A DNA stretch of 20,145 nucleotides. Origin: JBKHDT01 sp049974825. GTDB lineage: Bacteria; Pseudomonadota; Gammaproteobacteria; Halothiobacillales; Halothiobacillaceae. Shown piece by piece: positions 7,542 through 15,920 of this stretch. Location of the stretch: assembly GCA_049974825.1 (NCBI GenBank), contig JBNGDJ010000038.1:1-20145 (forward strand), in the 5' to 3' direction. The position numbers and the translations under genes are program-made. Each line of letters starts with the position of its first letter. Position 1 is the first letter of the stretch. The notes below the pieces were generated by a model. That model searched no databases. It had not been told where the DNA came from and saw only the letters and a program-made list of their open reading frames with translations.

Positions 7542-8168
7542 ATGCGAACCCGAGTCAAGGTCTGCGGTCTCACCCGCCTGGAAGACGTCGAGGCGGCCGC
7601 ACAGGCCGGTGCGGACGCACTGGGCTTTGTGTTTGTTCCTGCCAGTCGGCGCAATGTGTCGCCGGCGCATGCGCGGGCCCTGGTGGCCGCCGTGCCGCCG
7701 TTTGTACAGACCGTCGCGCTGTTCATGAACGCCCCTGCCGAGTTCGTCCGTTCGGTGGTCTCTGAGGTGCGTCCCGACCTGCTGCAGTTTCACGGGGACG
7801 AGGACGAGGGATTTTGCGCCTCTTTCGAGCGCCCCTACATCAAGGCGGTGCCGGCCGGCGACTCCGGTGCGGCGCTGGAGCAGGCGCTGTCTTCGCATCG
7901 GGCGGCGCGCGGCTTTTTGATTGACAGCCACGGCGGGGGTCGGATGGGGGGCAGCGGCGAGGCATTCGACTGGTCGCTGTGGCCCCGACGCTGTGATCGC
8001 CCGCTGGTGTTGGCAGGTGGCCTGACGCCGGAAAACGTTGGCGAGGCCGTGCGTCAACTCTCGCCCTGGGGCGTGGATGTCAGCAGCGGCGTGGAAACAT
8101 CTCCCGGGATCAAGGATCCGGCCCGGCTCATTCGATTCATCAACGAGGTGAAGCATGTCCAAGGTTGA
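7542..8168 (+). CDS. trpF: Phosphoribosylanthranilate isomerase
   Basis: This 208-residue TIM-barrel enzyme converts phosphoribosylanthranilate to CdRP in tryptophan synthesis. It starts with the signature KVCGLT, giving catalytic Cys8. LQFHGDE lies at about 81-87, catalytic Asp128 is in FLIDSHGGG, and the phosphate-binding segments LAGGLTPENV (about 158-167) and GVDVSSGVE (about 177-185) follow. It is a stand-alone TrpF, not fused to TrpC. The only GGAGG is 17 nt upstream of the ATG, which is too far for an ideal ribosome site. It opens the large rightward operon and overlaps trpB by 14 bp. Confidence 0.96.
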   Translation: MRTRVKVCGLTRLEDVEAAAQAGADALGFVFVPASRRNVSPAHARALVAAVPPFVQTVALFMNAPAEFVRSVVSEVRPDLLQFHGDEDEGFCASFERPYIKAVPAGDSGAALEQALSSHRAARGFLIDSHGGGRMGGSGEAFDWSLWPRRCDRPLVLAGGLTPENVGEAVRQLSPWGVDVSSGVETSPGIKDPARLIRFINEVKHVQG

Positions 8169-9363
8169 TTTCAGCCAGTTCCCGGACGCCAATGGCCACT
8201 TCGGCCGCTTCGGCGGTCGCTTTGTCGCCGAAACCCTGATGGGCCCGCTTGAGGAACTTCAGGAGGCCTATGACCGTTACCGCAACGATCCCGAGTTCCT
8301 AGCCGAGTTTGAGTCCGACCTGAAGTTTTACGTCGGCCGGCCCACCCCGCTGTATTTTGCCGAGCGTCTGACCCGCGCCTATGGCGGCGCCCAGATCTGG
8401 CTCAAGCGCGAGGACCTAAACCACACCGGCGCACACAAGGTCAACAATGCCATCGGTCAGGCGCTCCTGGCCAAGCGGATGGGCAAGACGCGCATCATTG
8501 CCGAAACCGGGGCGGGGCAGCATGGTGTCGCCACGGCGACAGTGGCCGCGCGCATGGGCCTTGAGTGCATCGTGTACATGGGCGCGGAGGACGTCGAAAG
8601 ACAGGCACCCAATGTGTTCCGGATGCGCCTGCTTGGCGCCAGGGTGGTTCCGGTGACTTCCGGCACGCGCACACTCAAGGATGCGCTGAACGAGGCGATG
8701 CGTGACTGGGTAACCAATGTCGACAATACCTTCTACATCATCGGCACGGTGGCCGGCCCGCACCCCTATCCGGCCATGGTTCGGGACTTCCAGTCCGTGA
8801 TCGGGCGGGAAGCGCGTGAACAGATGCTGGAGCTGACCGGGCGGTTGCCGGATGCTCTGGTGGCCTGCGTGGGCGGCGGGTCAAACGCGATCGGGTTGTT
8901 CCATCCTTTCCTGAATGACGAGTCCGTGCGGATGTACGGCTCCGAGGCCGGCGGAGATGGTGTGCAGACCGGACGGCATGCCGCGCCGCTGACCGCCGGG
9001 CGTCCGGGTGTGCTGCACGGCAACCGGACCTACCTGATGGAAGATCCGGATGGTCAGATCATCGGTACGCACTCAGTATCCGCAGGCCTGGACTATCCCG
9101 GGGTCGGGCCGGAGCACGCCTGGCTCAAGGACATCGAGCGGGTGACCTATGATGCCATCACCGATGCGGAAGCCATGGAGGCCTTCCATGACGTGATGAA
9201 GTACGAGGGCATCATTCCGGCAATCGAAAGTGCCCATGCCGTCGCCCATGCCAAGAAGCTGGCCCCGACGATGTCGGCGGACCAGACCATCCTGGTCAAC
9301 CTGTCCGGCCGGGGCGACAAGGACATCAATACCGTGGCCAAGCGCGAGGGGATCGAACTGTGA
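8155..9363 (+). CDS. trpB: Tryptophan synthase beta chain
   Basis: This 402-residue PLP enzyme condenses indole with serine to give tryptophan, as the beta subunit of the alpha2beta2 complex. KREDLNHTGAHKVNN places the PLP lysine at Lys95. AETGAGQHG holds the catalytic Glu117, and the phosphate-binding loop GGGSNA is at 240-245. The N-terminal GRFGGRFVAETL segment is typical of the TrpB1 type that partners TrpA. The ATG lies inside the end of trpF and has a good ribosome site (AGGTG, 4 nt spacer). It overlaps trpA by 4 bp in a GTGA arrangement, which suggests translational coupling of the two subunits. Confidence 0.97.
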   Translation: MSKVDFSQFPDANGHFGRFGGRFVAETLMGPLEELQEAYDRYRNDPEFLAEFESDLKFYVGRPTPLYFAERLTRAYGGAQIWLKREDLNHTGAHKVNNAIGQALLAKRMGKTRIIAETGAGQHGVATATVAARMGLECIVYMGAEDVERQAPNVFRMRLLGARVVPVTSGTRTLKDALNEAMRDWVTNVDNTFYIIGTVAGPHPYPAMVRDFQSVIGREAREQMLELTGRLPDALVACVGGGSNAIGLFHPFLNDESVRMYGSEAGGDGVQTGRHAAPLTAGRPGVLHGNRTYLMEDPDGQIIGTHSVSAGLDYPGVGPEHAWLKDIERVTYDAITDAEAMEAFHDVMKYEGIIPAIESAHAVAHAKKLAPTMSADQTILVNLSGRGDKDINTVAKREGIEL

Positions 9364-10193
9364 GCCGCCTGAAAACCCGCTTCGACAAACTCCGCGCCGA
9401 AGGGCGTGCCGCCCTGGTTCCCTACATCACCGCTGGTGATCCTCGCCCGGACTGGACCGTTTTGCTGATGCATCGGCTGGTCGCCTCGGGGGCAGATATC
9501 ATCGAGCTTGGGGTGCCGTTCTCCGATCCCATGGCCGACGGGCCGGTGATCCAGGCCGCGCACGAGCGGGCGCTGCGCCATGGCGTCAGCCTGCGCGGGG
9601 TGCTCGAGATGGTGGCCCGCTTCCGGGAGGATGATCCGGACACGCCCGTGGTGCTGATGGGCTACCAGAACCCCATGGAGGCGATTGGTCCGGAGACTTT
9701 CGCACAGACAGCGGCACAGGCCGGCGTGGACGGCGTGCTGACCGTTGACCTGCCGCCCGAAGAAGGCAACGAAATCCTCGAATGCATGCGCGCATCCGGT
9801 CTGGACCCGATCTTCCTGGTCTCCCCGACGACGCGGGAGTCTCGGATCGAAACCATCTCGCGGGTGGCCGGCGGGTTTGTTTACTACGTCTCGCTCAAGG
9901 GCGTGACGGGGGCGAGCACCTTGGATATTGACGCGGTAGACGAGCGGCTGGGCTGCATTCGCCACCACACCCAGTTGCCGGTGGGTGTGGGCTTTGGGAT
10001 TTCCGGGCCCGAGGCCGCCGCCCGCGTCGGGCGCATTGCGGATGCGGTTGTCGTGGGCAGTGCCATTGTTCGGAGAGTGGCCGAACACGAAGAAGATCGC
10101 GAGGCGATGTTCGACGCCATCGGGGCCTTGGTATCCGACATGCGTGGGGCCATCGATACCGCCCGCGAATCGGGGCAGGGAGCAACCTCATGA
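9360..10193 (+). CDS. trpA: Tryptophan synthase alpha chain
   Basis: This 277-residue TIM-barrel subunit cleaves indole-3-glycerol phosphate and channels indole to TrpB. The catalytic residues are at the standard positions: Glu49 in IIELGVPFSDP and Asp60 in ADGP. VDLPPEE and the glycine-rich GFGISGPE phosphate loop are also present. The GTG start at 9360 overlaps the trpB stop as GTGA. The 3' end overlaps accD as ATGA. The length is close to the usual 268 residues, with a slightly longer C-terminus. Confidence 0.96.
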   Translation: MSRLKTRFDKLRAEGRAALVPYITAGDPRPDWTVLLMHRLVASGADIIELGVPFSDPMADGPVIQAAHERALRHGVSLRGVLEMVARFREDDPDTPVVLMGYQNPMEAIGPETFAQTAAQAGVDGVLTVDLPPEEGNEILECMRASGLDPIFLVSPTTRESRIETISRVAGGFVYYVSLKGVTGASTLDIDAVDERLGCIRHHTQLPVGVGFGISGPEAAARVGRIADAVVVGSAIVRRVAEHEEDREAMFDAIGALVSDMRGAIDTARESGQGATS

Positions 10194-11146
10194 GCTGGCT
10201 CGAGAAGCTGCTGCCCTCCCGCATCCGGACAGTCACCAGCGACAAGAAGGGAGTACCGGAGGGGCTGTGGGTCAAGTGCCAGAACTGCGAGACCGTGCTT
10301 TACCGTGAAGAGCTGGCGCGCAATCTCGAAGTGTGTCCACACTGCGATCACCACATGCGGATTGGCGTACGCGCCCGGCTGGATGCCTTGCTCGACCCGG
10401 AGGATCGGCTGGAAATCGCGCCGCAGCTGGCGCCGGTTGATGTGCTCAAGTTCCGCGATTCTAAAAAATACCGTGACAGGCTTGCCCAGGCGCAGCGCCA
10501 GACCGGCGAGAACGATGCACTGGTCGCCATGCGTGGGCTGATCAAGGGAGACCCGGTGGTGGTCACCGCGTTCAACTTCGCGTTCATGGGCGGCTCCATG
10601 GGTTCGGTGGTCGGAGAAAAGTTTGTTCGGGCGGTCAACGAGTCGATCAGCAACCGGGCGCCGTTGCTGTGTTTTACCGCCTCCGGCGGGGCACGGATGC
10701 AGGAAGCGCTGTTCTCCCTGATGCAGATGGCGAAGACCAGCGCTGCGCTTGACCGGCTCTCCCGCGAGCGAATTCCCTTCGTGGTGGTGCTCACCGACCC
10801 GACGATGGGAGGTGTTTCGGCCAGTCTTGCCATGCTTGGAGACGTACACGTGGCCGAGCCCAACGCACTGATCGGCTTTGCCGGGCCGCGGGTGATCGAG
10901 CAGACCGTGCGTCAGACCCTTCCCGAAGGCTTCCAGCGCAGCGAATTCCTGCTGGACCACGGGGCCATTGACCTGATCGTCCACCGTCACGAGATGCGCG
11001 ATCGCCTTGCCCGGCTTCTTTCCATGCTGATGAACCGGCCCGCCGACCCTCCGGCACCCACTGCACCGGACCCGGCCCTCGACCCGGAACGACCTGAGCC
11101 GCGCGTCGAGCCCGAGGAGGAAGCGCCCCTCCGGGTCACGGACTGA
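10190..11146 (+). CDS. accD: Acetyl-CoA carboxylase carboxyltransferase subunit beta
   Basis: This 318-residue protein transfers the carboxyl group from biotin to acetyl-CoA together with AccA, making malonyl-CoA for fatty-acid synthesis. It carries the AccD N-terminal zinc ribbon, with Cys30, Cys33, Cys49 and Cys52. A crotonase-fold carboxyltransferase domain follows, with the GGSMGSVVGEKF segment and the oxyanion region FTASGGARMQE. It ends with a roughly 35-residue tail rich in Pro, Glu and Asp, longer than in E. coli AccD (304 residues). The start overlaps the trpA stop (ATGA). The next gene begins directly at its stop. Confidence 0.96.
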   Translation: MSWLEKLLPSRIRTVTSDKKGVPEGLWVKCQNCETVLYREELARNLEVCPHCDHHMRIGVRARLDALLDPEDRLEIAPQLAPVDVLKFRDSKKYRDRLAQAQRQTGENDALVAMRGLIKGDPVVVTAFNFAFMGGSMGSVVGEKFVRAVNESISNRAPLLCFTASGGARMQEALFSLMQMAKTSAALDRLSRERIPFVVVLTDPTMGGVSASLAMLGDVHVAEPNALIGFAGPRVIEQTVRQTLPEGFQRSEFLLDHGAIDLIVHRHEMRDRLARLLSMLMNRPADPPAPTAPDPALDPERPEPRVEPEEEAPLRVTD

Positions 11147-12427
11147 TTGCGCGTGGACCCGGCGCTTTCGGGCTGGCTTGGCCGGCTAGAGGCTCTGGAC
11201 GTCACCCGGATCGAGCTGGGACTCGGCCGGGTGGCCGAGGTCTTTATCCGCCTCGACCCCTTCCCCCGGACGCGTCCCCTGGTCATTACCGTCGCAGGCA
11301 CCAACGGGAAGGGGTCAACCGTCGCCTTTCTCGAAGCCATCCTGATGGCCGCGGGCCATCGCGTGGTCGCCTATGTCTCCCCGCACTTGAATGACTTCAG
11401 AGAAAGGATCCGGTTTGATGGGCATCCCATTGAATCATCACTGCTTGTCTCGGCATTTGAGCGCGTGGAGGCAGCGCGTGAGTCCACCCCGCTGACCTAT
11501 TTCGAATATGCCACCCTGGCCGCCCTGGCGGCGGCGGGCGAACAGCCGCCCGATGTCCTGCTGCTTGAGGTCGGCCTGGGTGGTCGGCTGGATGCCGTGA
11601 ACGTAATGGACGCGGATATCGCGGTCATCACCCGGATCGGCATTGATCATGCGCAGTGGCTCGGCAACGATATCGAAGCCATTGCAGGCGAAAAAGCGGG
11701 AATCCTAAGGCCGGGACGTCCGGCGGTGTATTCCGCGCGCCCCTGCCCGGAGGCCGTTCGGGAGCGGGCCGAAGCACTTGGCGCGCCATTGCATTGCCTG
11801 GGCGCGCAGTTCGATGCACTGCGAGTCGGTGATCGGCTTCACTGGGCGGGTGCGTGCCGGGCTTTTGATCTGCCGCTGCCAGCCTTGCCCGGCGACCACC
11901 AGGTCGACAACGCGGCCGGGGCGGTGATGGCCTGCCAGTTGCTGCCCGCCGAACTCGTCCCGAGTGATGCGGCACTGGCTGAAGGGCTGATCAGGGCGGT
12001 CAACCCCGGCCGGGGCGAGATCATAAAACGTGATGGCATCACGACGGTGCTTGATGTTGCACACAACCCGCAGGGCTGCGCCGCCCTCCGGTCGTTGCTT
12101 GCAGACCACGTCCGGCCGACGGGCCGCGTATGGGCGGTGCTTGGGGTGCTCTCGGACAAGGACCCGGCGGGGATGGCCGCGGAGCTGGTCGATTCGGTAG
12201 ATGGCTGGTATCTGGCGGGCATATGCGGAGCCAGAGGGATGGGGGCCGAGACCTTGACCGAAAAGCTGGCCGGTGTTGCAAACCTGCAAATCGCCGGTTG
12301 TGATTCTGACCCCGTGCACGCGTATAATCAGGCGCTTTGCGGGGCACGTCCCGGGGATGTGCTGTTGGTGTTCGGCTCGTTCATGGCGGTGGCAGCCGTC
12401 CGTGGTCATCTGACCGGCAGGAAGTGA
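11147..12427 (+). CDS. folC: Bifunctional dihydrofolate synthase/folylpolyglutamate synthase
   Basis: A Mur-ligase-type ATP-dependent enzyme of about 426 residues that adds glutamate to dihydropteroate and to folates. The P-loop GTNGKGST lies at 51-58, followed by the family segment SPHLNDFRERIR. LLEVGLGGRLDAVN is at about 140-153, and GDHQVDNAAGAV and LDVAHNPQG appear further on. The start is uncertain: a TTG at 11147 abuts the accD stop and a GTG at 11153 is equally likely. Neither has a clear ribosome site, so translation probably depends on coupling to accD. It precedes the SPOR gene with overlap or near-overlap. Confidence 0.94.
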   Translation: MRVDPALSGWLGRLEALDVTRIELGLGRVAEVFIRLDPFPRTRPLVITVAGTNGKGSTVAFLEAILMAAGHRVVAYVSPHLNDFRERIRFDGHPIESSLLVSAFERVEAARESTPLTYFEYATLAALAAAGEQPPDVLLLEVGLGGRLDAVNVMDADIAVITRIGIDHAQWLGNDIEAIAGEKAGILRPGRPAVYSARPCPEAVRERAEALGAPLHCLGAQFDALRVGDRLHWAGACRAFDLPLPALPGDHQVDNAAGAVMACQLLPAELVPSDAALAEGLIRAVNPGRGEIIKRDGITTVLDVAHNPQGCAALRSLLADHVRPTGRVWAVLGVLSDKDPAGMAAELVDSVDGWYLAGICGARGMGAETLTEKLAGVANLQIAGCDSDPVHAYNQALCGARPGDVLLVFGSFMAVAAVRGHLTGRK

Positions 12428-12429
12428 CG

Positions 12430-13128
12430 TTGGAAAATCGGCTCAGACAGCGTCTTATTGGAGCAGCCGTGCTGATTGCACTGGCCGTTCTGCTGTTGCC
12501 GCTCTGGCTGGACGGCGAGGGCCTGCGCCACACCTTGAACGTGGCGTCGATTCCCGAGGAGCCTGAACTGCCGGAGGTGCAGATTTCCGGCGTGCCCAAG
12601 CCGAAGGCCGAGGATCTTGCCCTGATCGAAGACCCGCCCGAGGTCATGCCGGTTCCGGAAGAGATCACCGGGGCGGAACCAGAACCGGCACCAGCGCCCA
12701 GGCAGCCGGAGCCAGAGCAGCCTGAAGTAACCGTCGCGGATGAGCCGGCCTCTCAGGAGGCGCCCCCCGCTGCAGATTCTTCCTCGGAGACCGAAGACCG
12801 TTCCGATACCAAGCCGGCAGCCGAGCAGTCGGAGCCTGAATCCAGACCGGAGCCCTCCGCACCAGCCCAGCGCGAGGAAAGTCCCCCGGTGGATGGGGAA
12901 CGCTGGGTGGTGCAGCTAGGCAGCTTTTCAGACGAGCTGAATGCCCGTGGACTGCGCGAGCGCGTACGCGAGGCGGGCTTCAATGCCTACGTCGAGCCGC
13001 TGTTTGCCGAGCAGGGCACGGTCTGGCGGGTCCGGGTCGGACCCTTTGCGAGTCGTGCGGCGGCGGATGATCAACGCGCCCGCCTGCGCGAACGGCTCAA
13101 CCGGGACGGCATGGTGGTGCGCGACTGA
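12430..13128 (+). CDS. SPOR-domain membrane protein (DedD-like)
   Basis: A bitopic inner-membrane protein of 232 residues that probably binds denuded septal glycan during division. A short basic cytoplasmic end is followed by a membrane helix (IGAAVLIALAVLLLPLW, about 10-26). A long low-complexity linker rich in Pro and Glu follows (about 45-155), then a C-terminal SPOR domain opening with WVVQLGSFSD and containing VWRVRVGPF. TTG at 12430 is chosen because AGGA lies 7 nt upstream and the resulting MENRLRQRLIGA start resembles DedD-type proteins. GTG at 12424, which overlaps the folC stop, is the alternative. Its place between folC and cvpA is where dedD sits in E. coli. Confidence 0.88.
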   Translation: MENRLRQRLIGAAVLIALAVLLLPLWLDGEGLRHTLNVASIPEEPELPEVQISGVPKPKAEDLALIEDPPEVMPVPEEITGAEPEPAPAPRQPEPEQPEVTVADEPASQEAPPAADSSSETEDRSDTKPAAEQSEPESRPEPSAPAQREESPPVDGERWVVQLGSFSDELNARGLRERVREAGFNAYVEPLFAEQGTVWRVRVGPFASRAAADDQRARLRERLNRDGMVVRD

Positions 13129-13622
13129 TGGAACTGGGCGCGGTGGACTGGATGATCCTGGCGGTGGTTCTGGTATCCACCCTGATCAGTCTGCTGCGCG
13201 GTTTTGTCAAGGAAGTGATCTCCCTGCTGACCTGGGTCGCCGCCTTTGTCATCGCACTGACTTTTTCTCCGCTGGCCGCGCAATGGCTGCCGGCGGCCAT
13301 CGAGATTCCCTCCATGCGAATGGCAGCGGCCTTTTTGCTGCTGTTCATCCTGGTCCTTCTGATCGGTGGGCTGATCAACTGGGCGGTATCGAAAGCCGTC
13401 GAGAAGACTGGACTGTCCGGTACCGATCGCTCAATCGGCCTGGTATTCGGAGCCGCCCGGGGGGTGTTTATCGTCGCCGTGCTGATCCTGCTGGCCGGCC
13501 TGACGGCGATGCCTTCAGAGCCTTGGTGGCAGGATTCCCTGCTCATTCCCCACTTCCGTGTCGTCGCCGTCTGGATCCATGCCCTGCTGCCGGCGGATCT
13601 GGCGGAACACTTCATTTTCTGA
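13128..13622 (+). CDS. cvpA: CvpA family inner-membrane protein
   Basis: This 164-residue protein has about four hydrophobic helices (roughly 7-25, 33-50, 63-85, 101-122), as expected for CvpA. That family is linked to colicin V production in E. coli and to envelope stress tolerance; its molecular role is not settled. The ATG shares one base with the SPOR gene stop (TGATG). The gene sits immediately before purF, as in E. coli. The sequence is intact and of normal length. Confidence 0.93.
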   Translation: MELGAVDWMILAVVLVSTLISLLRGFVKEVISLLTWVAAFVIALTFSPLAAQWLPAAIEIPSMRMAAAFLLLFILVLLIGGLINWAVSKAVEKTGLSGTDRSIGLVFGAARGVFIVAVLILLAGLTAMPSEPWWQDSLLIPHFRVVAVWIHALLPADLAEHFIF

Positions 13623-13646
13623 AAATTCCTTAGTCGAGGTTGCTTC

Positions 13647-15161
13647 ATGTGCGGAATTATCGGCATCGTCGGTCATGCTCCTGTCAATCAAACCCTTTAC
13701 GACGGTTTGACCCTGCTGCAGCACCGCGGTCAGGACGCCGCGGGGATCCTGACCTGCGAAGACGACCGGATGTTTCTGCGCAAGGAGAACGGGCTGGTCA
13801 AAGACGTGTTCCACACCCGGCACATGCGCCAGTTGCGGGGGAACATGGGGATCGGGCATGTCCGCTATCCCACCGCCGGCTGTGATTCGGCGGCCGAGGC
13901 CCAGCCGTTCTACGTCAATGCGCCATACGGGATCGCGCTGGGTCACAACGGCAATCTGACCAATGTCGAGGAGTTGCGCCGGGCGGTACTGATCGAAGAC
14001 CGGCGGCACCTGAACACGAATTCAGACTCCGAGGTGCTGCTCAACGTGTTTGCGCACGAGCTGGCAGCAGCGCCGGGTCTTGAGCCCTCGGCCGAGGACA
14101 TCTTCGAGGCGGTCGGCCGCGTGCATCGCCGGGCCAAGGGCGCCTACGCGGTGATCGCCCTGCTTGCCGGCCGGGGGATCGTGGCTTTCCGGGACCCGAA
14201 CGGTATCCGGCCGGTTTGTTACGGTGTACGGAAAAACGAAGCCGGGCAGGACGAATACATGATCGCCTCGGAAAGTGTGGCCATTGAGGCCACAGGCTTC
14301 GAGCTGGTCCGGGACCTGGCGCCCGGCGAAGCAATCTTCATCAGCGCGGAGGGGCAGGTGAGCACCCGTCAGTGTGCCCAGGACGTTCATTACTCGCCCT
14401 GCATTTTTGAGTATGTGTACCTGGCCCGGCCGGACTCGATTATCGACGAGGTGTCGGTATACCGCGCACGGATGCGGATGGGCGAGCGCCTGGCGGCCAA
14501 GATCCAGCGCGAGTGGGCGGATCATGACATTGACGTGGTTATCCCGATTCCCGATACCAGTCGAACGGCCGCGCTGGAAATTGCGGTGGCCCTGAACGTC
14601 AAGTACCGGGAAGGGTTCATCAAGAACCGCTACATCGCCCGTACCTTCATCATGCCCGGGCAGGCCCAGCGCAAGAAGTCCGTGCGCCAGAAGCTCAATG
14701 CCATTGACCTTGAGTTCAAGGGCAAGAATGTGCTGCTGGTGGATGACTCCATCGTGCGGGGCACCACCTGCGGCGAGATCATCAAGATGGCCCGCGAGGC
14801 AGGCGCCCGCAAGGTATACATGGCCTCGGCCGCTCCGCCGGTGCGTTACCCAAACGTTTACGGAATCGACATGCCGGCCGCCAACGAATTCGTGGCGCAT
14901 GATCGCTCGGTCGACGACATTTGCTCGGCGGTTGGGGCCGACCGGCTGATCTACCAGGATATTGACGACCTGGTCGAAGCGGTGCGCGCCGGCAACCCGG
15001 CCCTGAAGTCCTTCGACTGCTCCTGCTTCAACGGCGAATACATCACCGGAGACGTCGATCAGAGCTTCTTGGATGGGCAGGCGCAGCGCCGGGGCGAGTC
15101 CAGCAAGGTGCCGGGCCGGTCCAAGGACATCGTGGCCGTGGGCCTGCACAATGCCGAGTAG
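13647..15161 (+). CDS. purF: Amidophosphoribosyltransferase
   Basis: This 504-residue enzyme makes phosphoribosylamine from PRPP and glutamine, the first committed purine step. It begins MCGIIGIVG, so Cys2 becomes the N-terminal nucleophile of the glutaminase domain after Met removal. HRGQDAAG and GHNGNLTN are further glutaminase motifs. The C-terminal phosphoribosyltransferase domain carries the PRPP loop VLLVDDSIVRGTT at 362-374. GAGG about 8-11 nt before the ATG can serve as ribosome site. The length matches E. coli PurF. No PurR-type palindrome is seen in the 24-nt gap after cvpA. The 3' end overlaps the next gene by 11 bp. Confidence 0.97.
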   Translation: MCGIIGIVGHAPVNQTLYDGLTLLQHRGQDAAGILTCEDDRMFLRKENGLVKDVFHTRHMRQLRGNMGIGHVRYPTAGCDSAAEAQPFYVNAPYGIALGHNGNLTNVEELRRAVLIEDRRHLNTNSDSEVLLNVFAHELAAAPGLEPSAEDIFEAVGRVHRRAKGAYAVIALLAGRGIVAFRDPNGIRPVCYGVRKNEAGQDEYMIASESVAIEATGFELVRDLAPGEAIFISAEGQVSTRQCAQDVHYSPCIFEYVYLARPDSIIDEVSVYRARMRMGERLAAKIQREWADHDIDVVIPIPDTSRTAALEIAVALNVKYREGFIKNRYIARTFIMPGQAQRKKSVRQKLNAIDLEFKGKNVLLVDDSIVRGTTCGEIIKMAREAGARKVYMASAAPPVRYPNVYGIDMPAANEFVAHDRSVDDICSAVGADRLIYQDIDDLVEAVRAGNPALKSFDCSCFNGEYITGDVDQSFLDGQAQRRGESSKVPGRSKDIVAVGLHNAE

Positions 15162-15771
15162 GGTGTGGCTGGGCTGGGTGCTGGCCATGATGGTTGCTTG
15201 GAACACGGGGGCTGCAGCGACTCTGCCCGAGCCGGTGCGTTCGGGACAGGAGCGGGTTCTGGCCTATCTGGCGCAGGACGGCGTGCAGGGCATGCCCTAT
15301 GCGGTGGTCCATGTCGGGGGGCAGCGGCTGTACCTTTTCCAGGCCGAACGGCTGCTGGCCGAATATCCCGTCTCGACCGCGGCGCTGGGCATTGGAAACC
15401 GGCAGGGGAGCAACCAGACGCCTCTTGGGTTGCACCGGATCGACAGCAAGATCGGCGGGGATGCACCCTACGGGATGTCCTTTGTCGCCCGCGAGCCGAC
15501 CGGACAGATTGCCGAGATCGTGGAAGAGCCGATCCGCACCGGGCGTGATGACATTACCAGCCGCATCCTCTGGCTTGATGGGCTGGAGCCCGGTGTCAAC
15601 CAGGGGCCGGGGATTGATTCAAAGGCCCGGTACATCTACATCCACGGAACCTCGGAAGAGGGTCTGATCGGTCAGCCGGCCTCCAAGGGCTGCGTGCGGA
15701 TGCACAACCGCGACGTAATCGAATTGTTCGACCGGATGCCCGAAGGCGCCCTGGTTCAGATCGTCGAATAA
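15151..15771 (+). CDS. L,D-transpeptidase (YkuD family), exported
   Basis: This 206-residue protein has an N-terminal signal-like segment (VWLGWVLAMMVAW, about 5-17) with likely cleavage near AAA at 21-23. It is probably periplasmic, where YkuD enzymes make 3-3 cross-links in peptidoglycan or attach proteins to it. The catalytic motif is complete: His165 in YIYIHG and SKGCVRM with Cys181. PLGLHRI at about 91-97 is the usual upstream segment. No LysM or other binding domain is present. The ATG lies inside the end of purF (11-bp overlap), so it is probably the last gene of the trpF-purF unit. ATG at 15184 or 15187 is less likely because it would shorten the signal peptide. Confidence 0.9.
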   Translation: MPSRVWLGWVLAMMVAWNTGAAATLPEPVRSGQERVLAYLAQDGVQGMPYAVVHVGGQRLYLFQAERLLAEYPVSTAALGIGNRQGSNQTPLGLHRIDSKIGGDAPYGMSFVAREPTGQIAEIVEEPIRTGRDDITSRILWLDGLEPGVNQGPGIDSKARYIYIHGTSEEGLIGQPASKGCVRMHNRDVIELFDRMPEGALVQIVE

Positions 15772-15920
15772 CCCGGTCGGCCCGAGCCAGAGGCAAGGGC
15801 CTGCAGCAGGCAGTCAGGCGATTGCGCAATGCCGAGGTCGCGCAGCTTTGCGCCCAGGCTGGGAATGCCCTGCCGCAGGTTTACAGGCGCCTTGGGATGG
15901 TCAGCGCCCGGGCTGCTCAT
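15772..15920 (-). pseudogene. Possible remnant of a recG 5' end
   Basis: Read leftward from an ATG at 15920, a 54-codon frame ends at 15756. Its middle, LGAKLRDLGIAQSPDCLL, resembles the helix-hairpin-helix-like start of RecG helicase (pattern: KL..LGI.TV.DLL.HLP.RYEDRT). Switching frame by one base after that segment gives RPLPLARADRVI, which resembles the LPLRYEDRT that follows in RecG. This suggests a frameshifted and truncated remnant, cut off at the end of the L,D-transpeptidase gene. The similarity is judged by eye from a short stretch, so a small unknown protein or chance remain possible. Apart from this the 129 bp between the convergent genes hold nothing recognisable and no clear terminator. 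Confidence 0.3.

Noticed and set aside
14022..15206. Leftward 394-codon frame opposite purF
   Set aside because: The purF motifs on the other strand are complete; the antisense product has no recognisable features.
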